A DNA stretch of 64,000 bases from Gnomoniopsis sp. IMI 355080 (taxonomy: Eukaryota; Ascomycota; Sordariomycetes; Diaporthales; Gnomoniaceae): contig JAPEVC010000004.1 of the NCBI GenBank assembly GCA_027946555.1, positions 248,001 to 312,000 of the forward strand. Reading direction: 5' to 3'. Below are positions 1-10,044 of the stretch, piece after piece (within the stretch, counting starts at the first letter, position 1; the number at the start of each line of letters is the position of its first letter). The position numbers were made by a program, and so were the translations under genes. Under the pieces are notes generated by a model, which was given only the letters and a program-made list of their open reading frames with translations, had not been told where the DNA came from and searched no databases.

Positions 1-836
1 GAGCGCAAGCATCATTTCTGATTATGGGAACGGTCGGTGCGCGCTACGGTCTGGGAAAAGTTCCTGCTCTTTTACATTTGCCGCGGCGGACAATTGTCTG
101 AGTTCAAATTGATTACTACAGGCGCTGGTGTTCAGATCTTTCATTATAACACTCTGTCTGTCCTCAAGACTTCGTAGTCAGACGGCACTATAGAGCCTGG
201 TGATTGCAAATATCGATATTGTAATTGCCCTGTTCGGGTGTTGTGCGATGTCGCAGTGTCTGTTGTAAAGCTTCAACGTGTATGCTTGCTGAGACAAATT
301 CTAGGTGCCTATATAGACGGAGCATAGTGGGCCGTTGTGCCACATGGTCAGCATGGTTATAAAAGGCACTTATTCTCATTTCGAATGTGTTGAAGAGTTG
401 CTCTCTCCGTTTTAGGTCACGTAATGATTTGACGTATGGGAATGGAATTGTGAGTGATTAAGCCCCTATGCGTCCATGTCCATCGATCGTAAATTTAGGT
501 TCATGAAGTACCCAGGTACCCATCTACCTGGTTGTCTAGAATGCCATGCAATCAAAGTGTGGCACATGTGATGTGGCTTTGGAGTGACATCACCGCGCAG
601 GGATGCAGCTCTCGATGATGTAGGTGCTTACTTGAGCTGCTCATGCTATGATACATACCTCAGGGAGTGAACACACTGCTAGGCATATAAGTATTCGACT
701 TCTCTTCCCTACGTCTCTTGTCTGAAATAGTTCTTGACTACTACCTTCCTAGTTTTCCAAGCCAAGCCAGATTCGACCTATTTTACTGCAACAACTGAAT
801 TAGTGGTCAACTGTCCACTTCAAATAAACCATCACC
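1..836. other. Intergenic; 5' flank of the small Gly/Val-rich gene
   Basis: I see no supported gene here; the only open frames are short and lack coding character. The last 150 bases look like a promoter and leader for the gene starting at 837. There is a TATAAG box at 686-691, then a pyrimidine-rich stretch (about 697-725), then an A/C-rich leader running into the ATG. Confidence 0.6.
686..691 (+). promoter_or_regulatory. Putative TATA box
   Basis: TATAAG lies about 150 bp upstream of the ATG at 837 and is followed by a CT-rich tract, a usual arrangement for an actively transcribed filamentous fungal gene. This is inference from position and sequence only. Confidence 0.4.
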
Positions 837-1385
837 ATGAACAACGACCAGAACAAGGGTGTGACCGGCGTGGCCAAGACCGGCACCGGCATCTTGGGTA
901 ATACCGTCTCTGGTGTGTCAAACACGCTGGGTGGCGTTGTCGGTATGTCTCTTCTGCTGTGTCCCCGAATGCGCATTACCTTGCCCGAGTAGATGTCTGG
1001 ATGGAAGAACGCGTGGGGAGCTGCTCAGTGCTCAGTCTTCGTGTCTGCCACACTGCATGTGTTACCGATGGATTCTTGAATCATTTGGTCTTTACACAGC
1101 CGCTCTCGTCTTCTTCACGCAGCTTGCTCACCCCCCCTCCCCAACCTCCCAAACCTTCCACTATTTCACACCAAGCGCCTTCTGAGTTCTTTGATCGTCG
1201 GTTTCACCTCACTAACCGGTTGAATAGGAGGTTTGACTCGTGGAGTCGGCGAGACCGTGAACGGAGTCACTGGAGGAGTTGCTCGTCCTCTAGGCGATGG
1301 TGTAGCCAATTTGGGTACAGGTGTTGAGAATGGACTCTCTGATGTTGCGAAGGGTAGCCGAGATGCTGGCAACTGGAAGAAATGA
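837..1385 (+). CDS. Small Gly/Val/Thr-rich conserved fungal protein (2 exons)
   Basis: Exons are 837-942 and 1228-1385, giving 87 aa. The 285-nt intron has a GTATGT donor, a CTAAC branch site at about 1211 and a TGAATAG acceptor, and the join keeps frame. The protein begins MNNDQNKGVTGV and consists of loose repeats rich in GVG, TG and GN, ending DAGNWKK. There is no signal peptide or hydrophobic helix. Small proteins of this look, with a Trp-Lys end, are common in Pezizomycotina, but I know of no proven function. The repeated Gly/Val/Thr pattern recalls low-complexity stress-type proteins; that is only a resemblance. The strong-looking promoter suggests good expression. Confidence 0.75.
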
Positions 1386-1781
1386 TGGGCTCTCGAATGG
1401 GTCACACGTGATGTTTTAGCTGGGCGCAAGTTTTACCTTTTCCTGAAATACTTTACTATGGATGAATGATGTTCGGGAATGGGTCTGAGAATTACAGAGA
1501 ACGGCATCAAGGCAGCGTTTGAGAAAGGATTTTATTATATTATTGGACCAAGATTACGGGCTACAATCCATTGCTGTTGCCACACCACTTCCTCACCACG
1601 GCACATAAATCGACAACACCGTCAAACATTGCCCTAAAGGCATTAATAGGTACATATATTAAGTGCACATCCATACCAGAACGATACCAGACGCGTAGTC
1701 AAAAGCCAATCTTTCAACAGAAGAAACACCTATCGACCGGTAGGGTCGCCGAAATTGTGTCTATGAGACTATTGCCAAAGT
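1386..1781. other. Convergent 3' intergenic region
   Basis: This lies between two convergent genes and should hold both 3' UTRs. An alternative reading frame of the minus-strand gene stays open down to 1714 and is Cys-rich; it is discussed as a finding. Nothing else is supported. Confidence 0.5.
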
Positions 1782-4062
1782 CTAAACCACGGCAATTGTG
1801 CTCGTGACAGCAACACATCCAGAAATCATTGAAGCTGTGCTTGAACTCGTTGGAGTCGAGAAACCAGGTGGAACCATCACAGTAACCCTTGTCACGTAAA
1901 GCGCTACAGTGATAGAGCAAGACCCAGGTGACGTTGTAAGAGGATTCGCAGGCATACTGGACGTCGCCAGATTCGTAGAGGTTGTCGTTGGGGATGGTGC
2001 CGGCGGTACCGGCGGTGCCACAATCCTCAATGCCTCCAGCAATGTCGTCTGCGACCCTGGTCCACAAAGTGTGCCATCCGCAAAGTTGTCGGTCTGAAAA
2101 TCGTAAAAGAAAAGGGTGGGGTCAGTATCCTCCGAGGAGCAAAGCCCCACATAAGAGTAGCTTCGATCCGAGGTCGACGCCGCGAGGTTGATATAGGTAG
2201 TCGCCGCATCGTCAGCAGAAGGCGTCAGCGTGTATTGCACTCCCAACACAGGATTGTCTGCCTCGTCCTGCAGTTGGACGACCCCATCGTAGCTGCTGAC
2301 TGCCCTTGATTTGAGTTTGGTTCCAGATACTCCGGGCACCTGCACTGAAGGGATGGCCCATCCAGAACGGTAAGTGGCCAGTTCGTCGCTCGCATTCACA
2401 AACACATCTTGATGAAAATTCAATCAGTGAGTTGTACTCTTTTGAATAGCTTTGAACAAGGGAACTATGCTCATTTCAACGCGCTCAACGAGCGAGTAAC
2501 GCATGCTTGCAGATATGCTGTGGCTCACGGGCTCTTCTTGCAGAGCATTCAGGGATGGAGTCTATAACGAAGGAAAGCCTGAAGAGTAGAGTTTCCCTAC
2601 CAGACTCCCCCTCAAGTGATGGAAATTGGTCAAAAGGAAGGGCTAATACTTACAGTGGGGCCTGGTGCCGGTATTATTGTCCAGCGTGAACGTCGTCGCC
2701 AGCAAGGCTGAAGGCTCTAGTGTGAGGAACGATTGATCGGCTGAATCGCGGCTGATAAAGTATCCACTATAGGAGCCTTCGACAACCTGTATTTGCACTT
2801 GGGGCCCTGGCGGTACGTAGCTGGAAGACGTTTGCTGGGGCGCGGAACTGGAAGACGTTTGTTGGGACGCGGAGCTGGAAGGCGATGTATCAGTCGTGGA
2901 GCTAGAAGGTGATATATCAGTCGTGGGGCTGGAAGGCGATATATCAGTCGTGGAGATGAATGTTGTCGGCGTCGTTGGAGATGTCGATGGGGTCGAGGAC
3001 ATTGACGACGCCGAGTCCAAGCTGATGGATGATGTCGGCATCATCGAAGATGTCGATGGGGTCGAGGACGTTGGCGATGCCGAGTCCAAGCTGATGGATG
3101 ATGTCGGCATCATCGAAGATGTCGATGGGGTCGAGGACATTGACGATGTCGAGTCCAAGCCATTGGATGATGTCGACATCATCGAAGATGTTGATTGGGC
3201 CGAGGACGTTGGCAACGCCGATCCCGAAGTGCTGGGTGTCGCCGGCGGTAGTACAACAACCGTCAATGACGTTAATTGCTCCGCGTTAACGTCTTCACAA
3301 CCGTCGACGCCCAACAAGTCTACGGAAAGGACATCTTCGTCTGGCGTCGCGCAAAGCATCATGTTAGGGTAGTCCGTCGTTGTGAGGTTTATAGTCGCGC
3401 CATTGTAACCAGTGGTCGTGTCGCCCGACAGCACGTACATCAACCCCATCGATTGCTCATCATTCATCACGTCCCCCTCATCCGTCAGGTCGATGGTCCC
3501 ATCAGTGCTGATAGACCTTTTTGCAGTCGGCGCCGGAGGGGCCACCGGAGGGGCCACCAAGGGGATGGCCCATCCAGACTCGTAAGTTTCCAAATTGTCG
3601 CTCTCATCCACATACACATCTGTGTTAGAAGTAAGTCAGCGAATTTTCCTTTCTGAAGGATAATTTCAAGGAGAAAACTACGCTCTGTACAACGCGCCCA
3701 ATTTTCCGAGGGAGGATTGCAAGCTTCCAGATATACCATGGTGGTTGTCTTGCTCATGAGATCTCATTGAACAGCATTGCCACAGAGTACATAATGAAGG
3801 AAGGCCTGGTGAGAGCAGTGTCCCTAATAGACTTCCCAAATACACTGGAAATAGCTGGCCAATACTTACACGTGGTGGTGTTCTGGTCCAATGTGAATGT
3901 TGTATCTGCCAGCGTGGCTGATGACGATTCTACCAGGATTAACGATTGATCGTCTGAATTGCGACTAATGAAATATTGATTAAAGGCACCAGTGACATCA
4001 ACAACTTGTATCTGCACTTGGAGCCCTGACGGCACGTAGGTCGATATCTGGCTCGAGCTCAT
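1782..4062 (-). CDS. Modular Ser/Thr-rich protein with two tandem copies of a beta-type module
   Basis: Proposed exons are 4062-3870, 3619-2654 and 2407-1782 (594 aa); both introns have GTAAGT donors and the same phase. The protein is two copies of one roughly 165-residue module. Each half-module begins QVQIQVV, passes FISR and DQS, and reaches TFTLD.NT. An intron follows, then a second half containing TY.SGWAIP and a conserved Leu-Cys region, ending in PPATP/PPAPS. Between copies lies a long Ser/Thr linker (about residues 165-320) with 23-residue repeats. The TFTLD element and S/T linkers resemble fungal secreted surface proteins, but no signal peptide is encoded at this start. Either the 5' end is missing or degraded, or the protein is not secreted by the classical route. 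The last 100 residues are uncertain because a second frame competes. Function unknown. Confidence 0.6.
2980..3255 (-). repeat. 69-bp coding minisatellite (about 4 copies)
   Basis: The 13-base core gatgtcgatgggg and its variant recur at 2980, 3049, 3118 and 3187, exactly 69 bp apart. On the minus strand each unit encodes 23 residues of the Ser/Thr linker (pattern SSTPSTSSMMPTSS then ISLDSAS). Because 69 is a multiple of three, copy-number change would lengthen or shorten the linker without breaking frame. Confidence 0.9.
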
Positions 4063-4918
4063 TTTGTCGTAACAATGGATGCAGGGCTGATGGTTCAGAC
4101 TGAAGAAGAATCATTGGCTGTATCAAGGGGAGGACACGCTGCTTTATATGTGAATGGGCTTCTAAGTGGAGTGAACTGAATAGTCCTTTGACTGGAATAC
4201 TAATTATGTGGCGTTGTACACAATCTCGAAGCATTACTTTTGGAATGAAGTGCAGAGTTCAGAGCAATCTGCCTGTATTGGGGGACGGTACATACTGTGT
4301 TATGTGAATTGGCTTGTAAGTGTAGTTAGTTGCATAGTCCTTCCGCTTGGATACTGTCTTTGTGGCGTTGTACACAATCTCGACGTAGCAACCCTGGAAT
4401 GGAGGGCGCAATTGTAAGTCGCATAAGTACCAGTTTGGAATCTTGAAGACATTTCAGATGTCGCAGGCGCGTGAATGTGCCCTTGATTGTGCCGTCCATG
4501 CTTGCCGTGTTATGGATGGGCGTTCGGGGCTTTGCAGCCTTCTTAACGGCACGAGGCTGAGCGGGTGTTGGAAGCCGGGTTCCTGGTCACTTAAGCCTGT
4601 GCATTGCTCCAATGGTTCTTGGGATGGCGTGATGTAGTAGAGAACCAACATAACATGCCATCCCTAGTTTCTGGAAGCTATCAGAGTATCAACTCACCGA
4701 AACTCAAACTTACCCATGGATATAAAACCATCAAAGTAAATGGCAGCAGAAATGTGTATGTGGGTAGATTTTGTTTTCCCATTCGTATTCTCAGCGCGTG
4801 CTTGGTATCTGTCTTTAAGTGTGAATCTGATGGCTGGAATATGCAAAGCATACCAGATTCTATGCTCAGAAATGCAGTAGAACACGGACTGATCCGACTC
4901 AACCGTCCGTCCACCCGT
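4063..4918. other. Intergenic with a diverged direct duplication
   Basis: No gene is supported. The region is the 5' flank of the modular Ser/Thr gene and the 3' flank of the mitochondrial carrier. It contains a degenerate direct repeat of about 100 bp, listed separately. Confidence 0.5.
4144..4405. repeat. Diverged direct repeat, two copies of about 100 bp
   Basis: Copy one (about 4144-4245) and copy two (about 4300-4405) share ttatatgtgaat / ttatgtgaatt at the start, a tagtccttt / tagtccttc block, an 18-base identical block (tggcgttgtacacaatct) and a closing tggaatg. Spacing is about 155 bp. Divergence between the blocks suggests an old duplication. Confidence 0.75.
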
Positions 4919-6240
4919 CTATGCCTGATCGTGAAACTTGCGGAAGAAATCCATGACACCGGTGAATACAACCAAAAGAATACCACCACCCTTGTTCATG
5001 ATGTTAGCGGTCCCGATGCTTGAAGTGTTATAAGACAAACTCTGGACGGAAGTCCAAACTTACCGGACCCAATCTCAACACCTTGGGCAAGAAGCCCTTG
5101 TACAGCGCACTGAATCCCTCCTCCTTCATGACCGTGCCCACAGCAGGGAAAGCCCAGTTGTACTTTGGCGTTGTACCGGCAATTCTAGGGCTGTTCTGAA
5201 TGCGCGACTTGACCACGTCCAACGGAGTGTTGAGGATCGTGCCGACGGTACCACCAATGGAGCCAGCAATGATATCGTTCACCATCTGGCCCTTCTTGTC
5301 CGCCGCCTTGGGCAGCAGCTCGCGCACCTGGAAAATGCAGCCAAAGTAGCCGGCGTTCCACAGAATGTGCCGCCACATTGTGCTCTCCAGCCCCTGGTAC
5401 ATGGCCAGCACACCCTCCTGGCGGACGATCTTGGTCACGACATCCACCATGCCGTTGTACTTGCCGGCCGAGGCCTTGTCCTGCAGGCGGATCTTGACGA
5501 GCTCGAAGGGCACGACGACGAAGGACTCTGTGGCACCGGCGGTAGCGCCGGTCAAGACGGAGAGCGACTGGTTCATCTTTTCGATGCCAAAGGATTTGCG
5601 GTAGAACTTGCCCCAGGCATCGTTGGCGGCGAACTTGGTGGCGCGCTTGGGGGCTTCCATAAGAATCGGGGCGGTGATGCCGCGGTAGAGACGGGAAAAG
5701 CTGTTCGAGAAGGGCGTGTCAGCTCAGGGTATTGGTTCAAGTCACGCTCTAGGTGTTCATAGAAGCCCACCCCTCTCCCACTGTCATGGTTTTGTACTCA
5801 CCCCTCGTTGCGGACAATCTTCTTGAAGCAATCAGCCATGCCATTGTAGTGGTCGGCACCAACACCCTTGCCAGTCTGGAGTTGCCTTTGGTATCTGTCA
5901 GTCCAGACCAATCTGTTTCGTTATCGGGGAAAGCTTACACTCTGGTCTTCACGACGTCCAGAGGGTACCTAGAGAGAGGGCGATTAGCATTGTCACGAGG
6001 CCCTTTGCACCTGTTGGCACATACATGACCAGAATCTAGGAGCACAGCAGTGTTAGCATGCCAATTGCATAAAGGACTGGTATCTGCATACCTCAGACAC
6101 GCCGGCAACAGCGCCTGTTCATCAAACAGTCAGCCATGTGATTGCAAGGTCGTTTGGCGAACAAGATAAGCATGCGGAGGGAAGGAGAACGTACCAGCGG
6201 CGAACTGGTATATGAACGGCAAAGGCTTATCCTGAGACAT
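4919..6240 (-). CDS. odc1: Mitochondrial 2-oxodicarboxylate carrier
   Basis: There are seven exons: 6240-6195, 6114-6092, 6035-6025, 5968-5939, 5885-5802, 5700-5064 and 4990-4919, giving 300 aa, the usual carrier length. The protein opens MSQDKPLPFIYQFAAGAVAG and carries three SLC25 signatures: PLDVVKTR (about residue 28), PFELVKIR (middle) and PLDVVKSR (third). The YRG and MEAPKRATKF stretches and the end GGGILLVVFTG match yeast Odc1/Odc2 closely. These exchange 2-oxoadipate and 2-oxoglutarate across the inner mitochondrial membrane, feeding lysine and glutamate metabolism. The gene is fragmented at its 5' end, with exons of 23, 11 and 30 nt. The splice phases all close, so I am confident of the product. 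Symbol follows yeast; there appears to be one gene here. Confidence 0.92.
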
Positions 6241-6796
6241 CTTGACAGCTGATGGTGTTGAATGTTCTGTCAAGAAGATATGAACTAGTGGGCACCTCAC
6301 GGGAAACAGAGGTGATAATCGTCGAAGAAGGTGAGCGATTGATGTGCAATTGACCGGTTACCACAGGCTCCCAGTTTATTATCGGCAAGCGAAAATCGGT
6401 TTCTTTCGGTGCGGGCCCCCACAGAAATCCCCACGGTCTAGCGGCATCGGCCCTGTACGGACCCCTGCCTTCCCCGCGTCCACCCGTTCCGTCGCACGGC
6501 TGGGGATCTTGACGGATGATGATTCTCCCCAGTTACATACACAGAGAGCCTTGGCACATGTCACGAATTGCAGTACATCTGGGACGTACGTCTACGATGC
6601 CCATAAAATCTAGCTTTTATTTCCTTCACACCGCAGCCATCGCTGTATGCTAAGGACCAGAACACCTATAACCAAGTCTGGCGGTGCCAGAATTACCCCA
6701 GAAGACCTATCTGCGTTTGGACAACGGCCGGGCTTCCTCCCTGCGCCTTTTCAATATCCCATATTTACGCTGGCCGCGTTCTGCTCATCCAGGTTC
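6241..6796. other. Intergenic between eRF3 3' end and carrier promoter
   Basis: No gene is supported. This holds the eRF3 3' UTR and the carrier's promoter. I see no TATA box or strong repeat. Confidence 0.5.
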
Positions 6797-9135
6797 TTAA
6801 GCAGCGTCATCGGTGATGAGCTTTATGACCTTACCAATGGCAATGGTCTGACCTTGATCACGCTGCGAGATATTAGCATTCATAAACATGTAACCTTTCA
6901 GAGTGATAAGTATTACTCACCAAGGTGAAGCGACCCATCTGCGGGTAGTCCTCGAACCTCTCAATGCACACAGCCCCTGATGCACCCGTGACTTCCATAC
7001 GGGCGATGATACTGTCGCCCCTCTTGGCGTGGGTAGGTGGCCGCTTGCTCTTGCGGCCGGTGCCCTTCTGCAAAGAGTGCAGCAGTGCAGAGAATGTAAC
7101 CTCTTCGATAGCTGCATGAACATGGAGCACGCAGTTGAACCCGGCGGACAGGATTGACTTGAGGTCCAGGATGCGAATCTGTGCCTCAAACGTCTTTACA
7201 CAGTGGACGAGACGCTTGGGCGAGCAGAGCACGAATCCTGGCAAGATGTCCTCTTCCTCAATGCCACGAAGACGCATGCGCACCTGGTCACCACATTGGG
7301 CGATCGATACCTCGTCTTCCTGCTCGCCATATACAGCGGTGGCATCGATCTTTGCCTTGTTCGGCATCATAATCAGAGACATACCCTTCTTGACCACACC
7401 TGCTTCAACACGGCCCTCCACCATGGTGCCCATATCTCGGTACTTTCCGGCGACCGCCATCATGAATGGTGCGTTCAATTTGCGCTCCAACGCCTGCATG
7501 TTGTCCAAGTACTCGAGGAGCGAGGGACCAGTGTACCAGGGGCACAATCCTTCGGGTATCCGCTTGTCGATGTTGATTAGTGACTGGGCGGCAAGAGGCA
7601 TAAAGAAAACATCTGTCTTCAAGTTGTAACCGGTTCCCTTAAGGAACGTTCCAAGTTTGGTTGTGCACTCCTTGTATCGCTCCTCGGACCATTCAACTGT
7701 CGGGTCGTCCATCTTGTTGATGGCGACGACAAGCTTGTTCACACCTTGTGTCTTGGCCAGCATAGCGTGCTCTCGGGTTTGACCGCCCTTTTCGAAACCG
7801 GTCTCGTACTCGCCCTTGCGTGCACTGTTTTACAAATTAGCAAATTGAACCTACGGGGGGCTTGACACCCATCCCAGCAAAGCTTCATGCTTACCTGATT
7901 ACGAGAATGCCAACATCTGCTTGTGAGGCACCGCCAATCATGTTCGGCACGTAGGTCTTGTGACCAGGCGCGTCCAGGATACTGTACTTGCGCTTGTCGG
8001 TCTCGAAGAACCCACGGCCCACTTCGACAGTCTTGCCCTTCGATCGCTCTTCATTGGTCAAATCCAGAGCCCATGATAGGTACCACGATGGACGACCCAT
8101 GTCCTGGGCATCTTTCTTGTATTTGTCGAGAGTCCTCTGGTCTACCATACCGGTCTGGACGAGAATCGCGCCGCCGAGGGTCGACTTGCCGGCGTCGACG
8201 TGACCAATGAAAATGATGTTGACGTGCTCCTTGCCGTACATGTCCTTCAGGGTCTCCTCGTCTACATCCGCGGTCTGCTCCAATTCGACGGCGGCAGCAT
8301 CGCGAGCGGCAGTCTTAGCGCCTCCACGTGATGGACTCGACCGTCCCGATGATGGTGTTGGGGATGTCTTTCCTGACGAGGCAATGTCGGAGCCAGCCTT
8401 CTCTCCGGTCTTCTCAATGGCCTTGGCGGCTGTGACCTTTGCGCCTTCCGCAGCGTCTGCAACGTCGTCCTCTTTCTTTGGCTCTTCCTTCTTCGCAGGG
8501 GCAGTACCGCCAATGGACAGGACTTTGGCCTTGGGCTTGGGGGCGTCGCCACCGATGCTTAGAACCTTTGCGCCACCCTCATTGGTAGCAAGAGTAACCT
8601 TTGCGGAATCGGTGGATGCTGCGGCGGGCTCGTTTGGTCGTTTGGCGATGGTGGGGGCCGGTTTAGGAGCTTGGGATTGTTGCTGTTGGAATTGCTGACC
8701 TTGTTGATAGCCTGGGTACTGTTGTCCTGTACTAAACTGTCAGCTGCTTGCTACCCGAAAAGTCGGAGGAGTTGATTGGAACAGGTAGTTTTGATTCGTA
8801 CCGTAGCCCTGGTTGTACTGGCCCTGGCCCTGGCCGTAGACATTCCCGTAACCAGCTTGCCCGTATTGGTTGTAGCCTTGCTGGGCGCCATACTGAGAGT
8901 AGTAGCCTTGCTGCTGCTGGTTCCCGTAAAAGCCTTGCTGGTACTGAGGCTGGCCATAACCGCCACCATAGGGCTGTCCTGGTTGGAAAGAAGCTGCGCC
9001 AGGTGTGAAGGTGGAAGCACCTGGACGGAAGCCTCCTTGGGCCTGGTTGTTGCCCAGGTTCATTTGCTGGGTCTGCTGGGCCAGGTTCTCATCCTGCGCA
9101 GCAGGGTCGTCTTCCCATGAGTTGAGGTTCGACAT
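6797..9135 (-). CDS. sup35: Translation termination factor eRF3 (Sup35) with prion-like N domain
   Basis: Exons are 9135-8802, 8726-7895, 7824-6921 and 6862-6797, giving 711 aa. Residues 1 to about 130 are a Gln/Gly/Tyr/Asn-rich prion-like domain of QGGYGQ/QQGYYSQYG-type repeats. A Lys/Glu-rich middle domain follows to about 265 and holds two copies of AKVLSIGG. Then comes the EF1A-like GTPase: P-loop GHVDAGKST, the DAPGHKTYVPNMIGG G3 region, NKMD, and C-terminal beta barrels ending IAIGKVIKLITDDAA. With eRF1 it drives GTP-dependent peptide release at stop codons in the cytosol. The start chosen is the ATG giving MSNLNSWEDDP; an in-frame ATG is not seen further upstream. The last exon encodes only 21 residues. 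Identity is firm; prion behaviour is not shown. Confidence 0.96.
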
Positions 9136-10044
9136 GGTTGGAGTGGGCGACAAGATTTGCCTGTGAATGAAGCTGTTTGACAGGAGAAAATTGGAGGCAA
9201 ATCGTGGGAATAGACAAAGAACTGGCAGACTGGAGATGGCTGGTGGGGTGGGGTGGGTATTTCAGCAAGTGGCTTCTTTTCGACGCGATGAATCGAGGCA
9301 GGGATGGATGCCGGCGGTTGGGTTGCTTCGAAGTACTGGAGGGCTGGCTGACTGGATCCAGGTCAGGCTAATAAGGGCTGTACAGTGAGTGAGTGACTCA
9401 AAGCCCCCCGGATGACTTGTGTTGTTGATGCCTAAGATACCTAGGTATCGTCGAGCCTCTATAGCAGACAGGCTGGTGGGGGAGGTTGTTTGAGGACTGG
9501 GAAAGTTTGGGCGTGGCGTAAGTTGTTGCGAGAGGGGTTGTGTGCCTTGGGTCGAGGTCTTTTGGCAAAAGGAAAGAAAATCTGTGCCCCACATTTTGAG
9601 CACAGCGTCATGGCATGCCTGAAGTGCCCAGTCAGGTACCTACCCCATGCTAACACCACTCCACCCAGATTATGCTGGGCATCAGATAAGGCGGGGCGAT
9701 TCTACCTGAACAGCTTATCCGGCTGGCTGGTTGGCTGGCTACCCTGGGCAGGTAGGAGGTACCTTAGGTACTTAGGTAGGTACCCAGCAGACTGGAAGTG
9801 ACAGTCCTAACTTTTGGGATATATTCTACAGTGTGAAAGTACCTGCCTAGACTCTGGGTTGCCTATGCTTCGTTTTGTTCTTGAGAAGTTTGAAGAAATC
9901 CTTTCTCTGTCCAACCTCTGAGAACAAATACTGGCCATGAGATAGTCTCATTTATTTTCTCGAGCGAGATCAGGACCTACCTGCAACCAAGGTCTCCCAT
10001 ACATCTGGCACACGCTCACAGCGGGCAGACCAGCCGCTCTAGGC
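9136..10044. other. Divergent promoter region with TACCTAGGTA-type motifs
   Basis: No gene is supported between the divergent eRF3 and Ran-binding genes. The region contains a perfect palindrome ATACCTAGGTAT (9437-9448) and a dense run of GGTACC/TAGGTA words at about 9751-9785, plus GGCTGGCTGGTTGGCTGGCT at about 9721-9740. These are listed and discussed separately. Confidence 0.6.
9437..9785. repeat. Cluster of TACCTAGGTA palindromes and derivatives
   Basis: ATACCTAGGTAT occurs at 9437-9448; GGTACCTA occurs near 9635; the stretch 9751-9785 is almost wholly built of AGGTA/TACC words. The same word recurs in other intergenic regions of the window (12348-12357, 12755-12770, 48649-48658, 59373-59396) but not in the coding exons I read. 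Confidence 0.7.

Noticed and set aside
2896..3372. Plus-strand frame rich in Glu/Asp/Val repeats
   Set aside because: It is the antisense of the S/T-rich minisatellite in the minus-strand gene; repeated frames open on both strands by construction.
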